Shown here: positions 1 to 5,613 of the stretch, piece after piece
Position numbering within the stretch: position 1 is the first letter of the stretch
Layout: every line of letters begins with the position of its first letter
Source: Bacteroidota bacterium
GTDB lineage: Bacteria > Bacteroidota > Bacteroidia > Chitinophagales > Saprospiraceae
DNA length: 8,811 bases
Direction: 5' to 3'
Assembly: GCA_024277695.1 (NCBI GenBank)
Contig: JAJRUR010000015.1
Location: 1 to 8,811, forward strand
Translations under genes and position numbers: made by a program
The notes under the pieces: generated by a model
Seen by the model: only the letters and a program-made list of their open reading frames with translations
Told to the model about the DNA's origin: nothing
Databases searched by the model: none

Positions 1-95
1 AATACTTGCGAATCAAGATATTGACACACAATATCGTTATGGAATACACCTCCGATCAGTAGTATGATTAATATTAATAGTTTCTTTTTGACCAT
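1..95 (-). CDS. Start of an exported or membrane-anchored protein, cut by the window edge
   Basis: Reading the minus strand from an ATG at 95-93 gives 31 open codons to the window edge. The translation starts MVKKKLLILIILLIGG and continues VFHNDIVCQYLDSQV. The three lysines followed by about a dozen Leu, Ile and Gly residues are the n- and h-regions of a Sec signal peptide or an N-terminal membrane anchor. A cysteine at residue 24 (DIVC) is a poor lipobox, so a lipoprotein is possible but not favoured; cleavage by signal peptidase I near VCQ is an alternative. Nothing of the mature protein is visible, so no function can be given. It has the same orientation as the SusC/SusD operon but is separated from it by a strong terminator and about 300 noncoding bases, so it probably has its own promoter. 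A -7-like TATATTTG lies about 20 bases upstream of the ATG. Confidence 0.55.
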   Translation of the reverse strand, partial: MVKKKLLILIILLIGGVFHNDIVCQYLDSQV

Positions 96-109
96 GAGAT
101 TAAAATTAT

Positions 110-161
110 AGAGCCTTCAAATATAGAATATCTAAAATATAACTCTATATTTGAAGACTCT
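110..161. promoter_or_regulatory. AT-rich inverted repeat carrying -7-like boxes on both strands
   Basis: The arms 110-127 and 144-161 are complementary over 18 positions with one mismatch (C114 against A157), around a 16-base centre. The core arm is CTTCAAATATAG with its exact complement CTATATTTGAAG at 145-156. Because of the symmetry, each strand carries TATATTTG, a match to the Bacteroidota -7 consensus TAnnTTTG: minus strand 124-117 and plus strand 146-153. No good -33 TTTG lies at the expected distance from either box. The minus-strand box is placed to start a short leader for the gene at 95. The site could be an operator over that promoter or an RNA hairpin in its leader. A short T run (161-164) follows on the plus strand, but the stem is too AT-rich to be a convincing terminator. 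Confidence 0.4.
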
Positions 162-184
162 TTTATAAAATATTATTCTGTTAC

Positions 185-324
185 AAAAAATCTGTTACGA
201 AAATCGAGATCCATAGGTGCGACACATTCATCGTGCTACAATCAGAGGAATTTTTATAAGTCACCTTCCTACGGAGATTATAGGTATCGCACCTCTGGAA
301 CTACAATTGAGCTTATTAGTAACA
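185..324 (-). ncRNA. Candidate structured RNA: long interrupted rod followed by a T run
   Basis: Four sets of complementary arms nest inside one another. P1 is 193-198 with 319-324 (TGTTAC/GTAACA), with two further A-T pairs inside it. P2 is 210-222 with 287-299, 12 of 13 positions paired (mismatch T214/C295). P3 is 237-243 with 276-282, 6 of 7. P4 is 246-250 with 266-270, closing a 15-base loop. The result is a rod interrupted by internal loops, the largest at 223-236. On the minus strand P1 is followed two bases later by six Ts (190-185), like the 3' end of an intrinsically terminated small RNA or of an attenuator; this is why the minus strand was chosen. No consensus promoter is visible in the ten bases between this element and the upstream terminator. 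It could be a small RNA, a leader element for the gene at 95, or a palindromic repeat. The overall shape recalls 6S RNA, but no specific 6S signature could be verified. Confidence 0.3.
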
Positions 325-333
325 AAAGATCAG

Positions 334-369
334 AAAAAAGCCACAAGAAATATTGTTTCTTGTGGCTTT
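334..369 (-). terminator. Strong intrinsic terminator of the SusC/SusD operon
   Basis: A perfect 14-bp stem (337-350 with 356-369, core AGCCACAAGAAA/TTTCTTGTGGCT) encloses a five-base loop. Read on the minus strand, the stem ends in a run of six Us (complement of A334-A339). It starts 22 bases past the stop codon of the small lipoprotein gene, which is right for ending that operon. On the plus strand the stem is followed by As, so it should work in the minus direction only. Confidence 0.92.
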
Positions 370-391
370 AAAAAAAATGCTTTTGCGTATT

Positions 392-820
392 TTACTCTAC
401 GGTAAAAGATGCACTTTTGGATTTGCTCAGATCGTTTACGGTAGTTACGGTTCCTGTTATAGAGATTTCCTTGCCACTACTCCCTGACGGGATAGTGTAG
501 TTATAGGTTACGAAGTCAACATTTCGGTCTGTGTCGTATCCTGTGGCTGAAATGACAGAGTTGATGACGGTATCCGTACCATCTAATGATTCGATAAACT
601 CGATTTTGGATACATCATCTCTTGACCAGTAGAATATTGTGAGCTGAACAGTAGATCCTTCAGCAAAAGTGCCATCAGCAGCTTCGGCATAGACATCTTG
701 TACTACCGGATAGTATGTACCTCCTTCCTTGATATTGTCTCCTACGAAGTCTTCTTCTTGGTAGCAAGCAACGAAAGTGAGAAATACGCTTAATATGAAT
801 AATAATTTTATTGTTTTCAT
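392..820 (-). CDS. Small beta-rich surface lipoprotein, third gene of the SusC/SusD operon
   Basis: The protein has 142 residues and I do not recognise its family. It opens with a lipoprotein signal peptide (MKTIKLLFILSVFLTFVAC) with the predicted lipidated cysteine at residue 19. The following YQEED places acidic residues at +3 to +5, which resembles the Bacteroidota export signal that moves lipoproteins to the cell surface. The rest is rich in Thr, Ser, Val, Tyr and Gly with alternating hydrophobic strands (for example VQLTIFYW near 58-65 and SITGTVTTV near 120-128), as expected of a single Ig-like or similar beta-sandwich domain. It follows the susD-like gene after 39 bases and is the last gene before a strong terminator, so it is almost certainly co-expressed with the transporter. 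By position it is probably an accessory ligand-binding or structural partner of the uptake complex, comparable in place but not visibly in sequence to SusE or SusF. The ATG at 820 gives a good signal peptide. Confidence 0.85.
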   Translation of the reverse strand: MKTIKLLFILSVFLTFVACYQEEDFVGDNIKEGGTYYPVVQDVYAEAADGTFAEGSTVQLTIFYWSRDDVSKIEFIESLDGTDTVINSVISATGYDTDRNVDFVTYNYTIPSGSSGKEISITGTVTTVNDLSKSKSASFTVE

Positions 821-859
821 CTTTGGATATTTAATGTTTTAGTTTTTTAATATTTATTT

Positions 860-2257
860 TTATAAATCTTTCCACATTGGTACGGTTTGGTCTTTTCTAT
901 TTGCAGATTCGTTGGCCGAATTTCGATCTCTTTCACTAGTCGGATAGATAGCTCGATGTGCAGGAAGCGTACGGCCCTCCCAGTCAGGTATTACAAATCC
1001 TTTGAACACTGCGGGATCATAATTATATCTGCGCATATCATTCCAACTTTCAGGGTTGAGTACCAGTGCGATATATTTTTCTTTCATTATGTGTTCTAGA
1101 TTGGTTTGGCCACCGACAGATACGTGCGGATGTGCCATGTATTCTGTAGCGGCATCTGCATCTACACCGAGTTTGTCAAGATTAGCTTGTACTCCTGCCA
1201 AGTATGCGTCGTGTGCCTGTGTAGGATTGGATGCCAATACTGCTTCAGCTTCTATAAATTTGAGTTCGGAGTAGCTCATCATCACTAGCGGGGCAGAAGG
1301 AGTCATATAAAAGGTCTCTTGCGTAGGCAATACAGTATAGGCTTCGTCGTCCAGCCAAGAATCCAGTCCTAGGTAGAGTCCCATAGTATCTGTTGTTGCG
1401 ATAAGTGGGAGCCTGGGATCGACTACCTCATAGTATTCTCCATTCATAGTACGTATAAAATGTCCACCAAAGGTTTGAGTGAAAATCGATTCTGTGATCC
1501 TTTTGGCAATGTTGAAGTACCAAGGGTTAGAAAATGTTTCGTTGTAGATGAGCTCAAAGTCATCATCATTGGATTCGAATCCTTGGGCGATTTCGGCGAG
1601 GATGGCCGCAGTATTGTCGGATTTATTGGACAGGTGAAGTAAGTAGCGTGCCTTGAGCGAATGAGCGAGTTTTATCCATTTGCTCAAATCTCCACCATAA
1701 ATGATGTCGTCTATTGACGGTGATCTAAAAGATTCTTCTTGTGCCAGATCGCCGAGTGCATCGTCTAGTGTAGCAAGGATGGTTGCATAAATGGTTTCTT
1801 GGCTGTCATAAGCGGGTATGATATTGTTAGAGCCTACAAGAGCTTCACTTACGGGAGCATTTTCCCAACTGTCTGTCAGAAGTGCCAAATTAACGGCTTG
1901 GACTACTTTAGCGATACCGGAATAGTGTGGTGAACCTTCATCGTCAGCTTTTTTCAGAATGGTAGCTGTATTGTTCAGTGCTTTTAGATAAATATTGGAC
2001 CAAGCGCCGGACATAGTCAACTGGTAACCGTAGGATCCCGAAAAATTATCCAAATGATGCGTAAATCGGGCAGAGGTAGCTCCGATAAGATAATGATTGG
2101 CTGCTGTAGCTTCGAGTACTGTAGGAAGCAGAACTTTCATAGTGACCACATCTTCGCTGATACGTGTTGGGTCGGTATTGACATCCAAATAGTCGCTGCA
2201 GCCTATCATAAAGAAGGCTATAAAAACGAATAGGATATTATATTTTGATATTTTCAT
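860..2257 (-). CDS. SusD/RagB-family nutrient-binding outer-membrane lipoprotein
   Basis: The protein has 465 residues, a normal family length. It begins with a lipoprotein signal peptide ending FMIGC (Cys20) and then SDYLDVNTDPT, the classic opening of mature SusD-like proteins. Further family marks are TDSWENAPVSEAL at 128-140 (the position of the usual D.PYSEA motif), MSYSELKFIEAEA at 327-339 in the TPR-like helical part, KYIALVLNPESWNDMRR at 394-410, and IYPTSERDRNSANE at 437-450. These fit the SusD-like 2 branch (Pfam PF12771) better than the starch SusD itself. SusD proteins sit on the cell surface as a lid over the SusC barrel and capture the substrate, typically glycans or peptides. 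The gene starts 37 bases after the susC stop in an A/T-rich gap without a Shine-Dalgarno sequence, as is usual in this phylum. The substrate cannot be read from the sequence. Confidence 0.95.
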   Translation of the reverse strand: MKISKYNILFVFIAFFMIGCSDYLDVNTDPTRISEDVVTMKVLLPTVLEATAANHYLIGATSARFTHHLDNFSGSYGYQLTMSGAWSNIYLKALNNTATILKKADDEGSPHYSGIAKVVQAVNLALLTDSWENAPVSEALVGSNNIIPAYDSQETIYATILATLDDALGDLAQEESFRSPSIDDIIYGGDLSKWIKLAHSLKARYLLHLSNKSDNTAAILAEIAQGFESNDDDFELIYNETFSNPWYFNIAKRITESIFTQTFGGHFIRTMNGEYYEVVDPRLPLIATTDTMGLYLGLDSWLDDEAYTVLPTQETFYMTPSAPLVMMSYSELKFIEAEAVLASNPTQAHDAYLAGVQANLDKLGVDADAATEYMAHPHVSVGGQTNLEHIMKEKYIALVLNPESWNDMRRYNYDPAVFKGFVIPDWEGRTLPAHRAIYPTSERDRNSANESANRKDQTVPMWKDL

Positions 2258-2294
2258 TTTATCTATTTATTTTAATTATTTACAATGTATTTAT

Positions 2295-5200
2295 TTAAAG
2301 AGTGATATTGACCTTGAAGTTATAGCTTTTGGTTTGAGGTGTTCTCAATCCCAAATATCCATAGATATTGCTATTGGGTCCGAAATAATTTTGTTCGGGG
2401 TCCCATCCTCTGAAAGGTGTATTGAGAAACAAGTTATTAGCTGTAAAGCTCAAAGATGCACCTCTGATGAAGCTGCCACCAAAGAGATTTTTCGGAAGGG
2501 CATAAGATATACTGACATTTCTCAGCCTTATCCAAGAAGCATCTTGTAAATAGACTTCCGGTGCAAATCGATAGATATTGCTATTGCGATAAAAACCTGC
2601 ACCGGTCAATTCTACAGGAGTGTTGTTTTCACCGGTTTCTGTGACTCCATCAAAAACAACTCTTTCATGGCGACGAGCGGTTTCTTCCAACTGTCCGTTT
2701 CCGATGCTATAGTTGCGGGTGATGTCGATCACAGAGCCTCCTTTTTTCCATTCGAATAAGAAGGACAGACCGATGCCTTTGTAGCTAAAGGCATTATTGA
2801 GTCCTGCCACGAAGTCCGGCATGGCATTGCCCATCTGTACGAGTGTATCCCATTGGACTCTGGGCATTCCGTCAAATAAGATGAGACGTCCATTGTTATT
2901 TCTATAAAAGGGTGAGGCATACAGGTCTCCGATGCGTCCTCCTTCTACATATTTATTGACTACCCCTCGAAGGCTCATTATATTGATCTCGTCCGCTTCG
3001 GTATTGATTTGGTCCACAGTCCCTCGATTTGAAGCATAATTGATAGAAGATCTCCATTGAAAGTCACTACTAGACTTAAATAAGTCTAAATATGCTTGTA
3101 TTTCCAATCCGTTGTTTGACATGGAGCCGGCGTTCGTTACAAACCTAGATGCTCCGGTTGCATTACTCAAAGGTACACTGAGGATCATATCTTCTAGTTT
3201 GGATTGGAAATAAGTCACATCAACACCGACTCTATTTTGCAAGAATTTGAGTTCTGCTCCGATTTCGAAGGTTTTGTTAAATTCAGGTTTGAGGTTTTCA
3301 TCACCTATTAGAGAAGAAGCTCTATACTGTAGTACTTGTGGTCTGAAGGGTATACTACTTGATAGGCCGTAATATCTTCCGATATTATATACATCAGCAT
3401 CCTTACCTACGATAGCATAGGACGTGCGCAGTTTGGCGAAACTTATTGCATCGGGCAAATCCGCCATATCCGACAGTATCCATGAAAGGCTGGCGGAAGG
3501 AAAGAAAAAGGACTGGTTTTGTTTGGGAAGGGTAGAGGAGAAATCATTTCTTCCCGTAAGGGTCAGATACAAGAAGTTTTTGTATGCTCCTGTTAGCTCG
3601 CCATAAAAGGCATAGTTGCGGTACTTGACATCCGTATTGGATTGTGTGGTTTCGAGTGCATTGTTGATATTAAAAAAATTGTCCAAAAGAAACTTAGAGC
3701 CTGTCGTAGTAAATCTTTTTCGATTGTAGCCGTAGGCATATTGGCCTAATGTGGCGGATAGACTAAAGTCATCACTCAGATTGTGTGTGAGTATAGCAGA
3801 GAGATTAGAGGTGTAGGAGTTATAGTTGATGTTATTATTGACGGTAAATCCGAAGGGAGTACCGGATACGCCGGACTGTCCCTCATCTGTTTCGGGCGGT
3901 ACGATGCGGTTGCGTGCATCACTATAGTTGTCCATACCAAGGGTATAGTTGAGTTTGATTCCTGTAGTGAGTTGCAGACCAAAATTGATGCTGGCGAGTG
4001 TGCGATTTACATCGCTGAAGTTTTTGACATTTTCTGCCAAGTATAATGGATGATCTACGATGCCTACAGAAAAGTTATTGGAGTATGTATAAGGCGTTTT
4101 ATATTGACTAGCGTTCGCTGTATTTGCCATATAAGCGATGACATTAGATACGGATTTGCGTCCTTCGTGTGGAGTATTGCCTCCGGCATTTGTAAAGGAG
4201 AAAGTTCCGCTAATGTCAAATTTGTCACTGACATTGTATTTAGAATTGATCGAAAAATTCTTTCTACTATAGTCAGAAAATGGGACGATACCCTCAGAAC
4301 TGAGGTAGTTTCCGGAGATACGATAATTAAACACATCGTTACCGGCGGTGAGGCTTGCGCCAATATTGGAGTTGGTCCCGGTTTGGTAAAAGTCACTATA
4401 GACATTGCTGGTAGGAGCAGTCCGACTATCAGCAGTTGGTCCCCAGTTATCCCAGATACGCTCTAATCCTCTACGTGTTCTTTTTTTGGTAGTACTACGG
4501 TGCCCATCTATAAAATCCAATTGAACATTGGGTACTCGGTTTACTTGAGTGCTACCGGTGCCGAAGTGTAGATCTACTTTTGGTTTTCCGGATTTTCCTC
4601 TCTTGGTAGTAATCACGACGACACCATTGGCGGCTCTTATGCCGTAGAGCGCTGTAGCAGCTCCTCCCTTGAGTATGTTTATATCCTCAATGTCATCCGG
4701 ATTGATGTCCATGATGCGGTTGGATACTGATCCTTGTGTGATACTACTGGATCCTACACCGTAGTTTGCACCTCCGGGTATGATCGGTACTTCATCGATA
4801 TTGTCACTTACTTCTATACCATCGATAATATATAGTGGACGATTGGATCTGTTGGGGTCTAGTGAGTTGATCCCGCGGATAAGAATTGCAGAACCGGCAC
4901 CCGGAGCTCCGGAAGAGCTTTGGATTTGGACACCGGAGATGAGACCTTGGAGTGCACCGACTACATCGGTTCTACCGGTATTTCTTATTTCTTCTGAATT
5001 GATCCCGTCCATAGCATATCCCAGCGCTTTGCGTTCTCGAGATATTCCGAGTGCAGTAACGACGACTTCATTAAGATCTACTCCTTCGCCTAAAACAACA
5101 TCAGCGATGCTCTCATCACCGAGGAGTACTTCGATATTTTCGTATCCAATATAGGAAAATACGAGTGTTTCACCCGACGCTGCTTGAAGGCTATAGCTCC

Positions 5201-5381
5201 CATCAATATCGGTAATCGCTCCGCGAGTAGTTCCTTTGACTGTCACGTTGACACCTATGAGAGGAGATTTGTCCTCAGCAGCAGTTACCGTACCTGATAT
5301 AGTACGCATTTGGGCTATCAAACCGGAAGAAAATCCGCTCGAGATAGCCAGCAATAAAATGAGTAAAAGTTTTCGATTCAT
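2295..5381 (-). CDS. SusC/RagA-family TonB-dependent outer-membrane transporter
   Basis: The protein has 1028 residues and looks complete. A signal peptide covers about 1-24, ending LIAQ. Residues about 26-102 form the carboxypeptidase-regulatory-like domain typical of the family (RTISGTVT, GVNVTVKGTTRGAITDIDGSY, FSYIGYE). DLNEVVVTALGI follows at about 102-113, then the plug domain to about 263. The plug contains ILIRGINSL, PLYIIDGIEV and the signature ALYGIRAANGVVVITTKRGK at 244-263. The remainder is the 22-strand barrel, ending KSYNFKVNITL with an aromatic and amphipathic final strand. The transporter imports a bulky substrate across the outer membrane using TonB/ExbBD energy, with the SusD-like product of the next gene as its lid. 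It is the first gene of a three-gene operon. Its 230-base upstream region holds a -7 promoter match and two symmetric sites. No anti-sigma/ECF pair or hybrid two-component regulator is adjacent. Confidence 0.97.
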   Translation of the reverse strand: MNRKLLLILLLAISSGFSSGLIAQMRTISGTVTAAEDKSPLIGVNVTVKGTTRGAITDIDGSYSLQAASGETLVFSYIGYENIEVLLGDESIADVVLGEGVDLNEVVVTALGISRERKALGYAMDGINSEEIRNTGRTDVVGALQGLISGVQIQSSSGAPGAGSAILIRGINSLDPNRSNRPLYIIDGIEVSDNIDEVPIIPGGANYGVGSSSITQGSVSNRIMDINPDDIEDINILKGGAATALYGIRAANGVVVITTKRGKSGKPKVDLHFGTGSTQVNRVPNVQLDFIDGHRSTTKKRTRRGLERIWDNWGPTADSRTAPTSNVYSDFYQTGTNSNIGASLTAGNDVFNYRISGNYLSSEGIVPFSDYSRKNFSINSKYNVSDKFDISGTFSFTNAGGNTPHEGRKSVSNVIAYMANTANASQYKTPYTYSNNFSVGIVDHPLYLAENVKNFSDVNRTLASINFGLQLTTGIKLNYTLGMDNYSDARNRIVPPETDEGQSGVSGTPFGFTVNNNINYNSYTSNLSAILTHNLSDDFSLSATLGQYAYGYNRKRFTTTGSKFLLDNFFNINNALETTQSNTDVKYRNYAFYGELTGAYKNFLYLTLTGRNDFSSTLPKQNQSFFFPSASLSWILSDMADLPDAISFAKLRTSYAIVGKDADVYNIGRYYGLSSSIPFRPQVLQYRASSLIGDENLKPEFNKTFEIGAELKFLQNRVGVDVTYFQSKLEDMILSVPLSNATGASRFVTNAGSMSNNGLEIQAYLDLFKSSSDFQWRSSINYASNRGTVDQINTEADEINIMSLRGVVNKYVEGGRIGDLYASPFYRNNNGRLILFDGMPRVQWDTLVQMGNAMPDFVAGLNNAFSYKGIGLSFLFEWKKGGSVIDITRNYSIGNGQLEETARRHERVVFDGVTETGENNTPVELTGAGFYRNSNIYRFAPEVYLQDASWIRLRNVSISYALPKNLFGGSFIRGASLSFTANNLFLNTPFRGWDPEQNYFGPNSNIYGYLGLRTPQTKSYNFKVNITL

Positions 5382-5438
5382 AGTATTTAGTTTTTTGTAT
5401 GAATAAAGTAAATTATGCTTCCATTTTGGATGGATCTT

Positions 5439-5474
5439 ATCTAAATCATGCGTAATATTACGATTTATTTAGAT
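5439..5474. promoter_or_regulatory. 36-bp symmetric dyad in the susC leader
   Basis: An inner 12-bp perfect palindrome (CGTAATATTACG, 5451-5462) and outer 8-base arms (ATCTAAAT 5439-5446, ATTTAGAT 5467-5474) share exactly the same centre at 5456.5. The four-base steps between them are mostly unmatched. The site ends 58 bases upstream of the susC ATG. Matched half-sites around one axis are typical of an operator for a dimeric or tetrameric regulator. A leader hairpin is the alternative, but the A/T-rich arms and lack of a T run argue against a terminator. Confidence 0.45.
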
Positions 5475-5556
5475 ATATATATGCTAAATTAATAAAAAAT
5501 AGCTTTAATCAGCATACCGAAGGCAAATTGATCTCGGAGAATATTTTAGCTTAACA

Positions 5557-5580
5557 CAAATCTACTGATTGCGATCAGTA
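5557..5580 (-). promoter_or_regulatory. Candidate susC promoter -7 box overlapped by a 7-bp inverted repeat
   Basis: On the minus strand TAGATTTG (5564-5557) matches the Bacteroidota -7 consensus TAnnTTTG exactly. The -33 TTTG is not found at the usual 19-21 bases; the nearest TTG is about 25 bases upstream. A perfect 7-bp inverted repeat (TACTGAT 5563-5569, ATCAGTA 5574-5580, four-base spacer) covers the first two bases of the -7 box. A protein bound there would block the promoter. Transcription from here would give a leader of roughly 170 bases that includes the dyad at 5439-5474. Confidence 0.4.
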
Positions 5581-5593
5581 AGTTCCTCTCAAG

Positions 5594-5613
5594 GATCCCT
5601 CCGGATGGGGATC
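5594..5613 (-). other. Short hairpin overlapping the uvrC stop codon
   Basis: Arms GATCCC (5594-5599) and GGGATC (5608-5613) can pair around an eight-base loop and include part of the uvrC stop codon (5614-5612). No U run follows on the minus strand, so it is at best a weak or factor-dependent terminator. No other convincing intrinsic terminator separates uvrC from the susC gene, so some read-through into the SusC/SusD operon is possible. Confidence 0.3.

Noticed and set aside
217..405. A 62-codon plus-strand frame starting at a GTG
   Set aside because: It starts inside an arm of the rod-like structure, has a stop codon immediately upstream, runs through the terminator hairpin, and ends inside the lipoprotein gene on the other strand. 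Nothing in the translation was recognised.
2729..2920. A 63-codon minus-strand frame within the susC-like gene
   Set aside because: It is a shifted frame of an intact, well-recognised barrel sequence that needs no frameshift.
4050..4466. A 138-codon plus-strand open frame, and another of 124 codons at 4780-5154
   Set aside because: Both lie wholly inside the susC-like gene on the opposite strand and have low-complexity, family-less translations. They are shadows of its codon usage.
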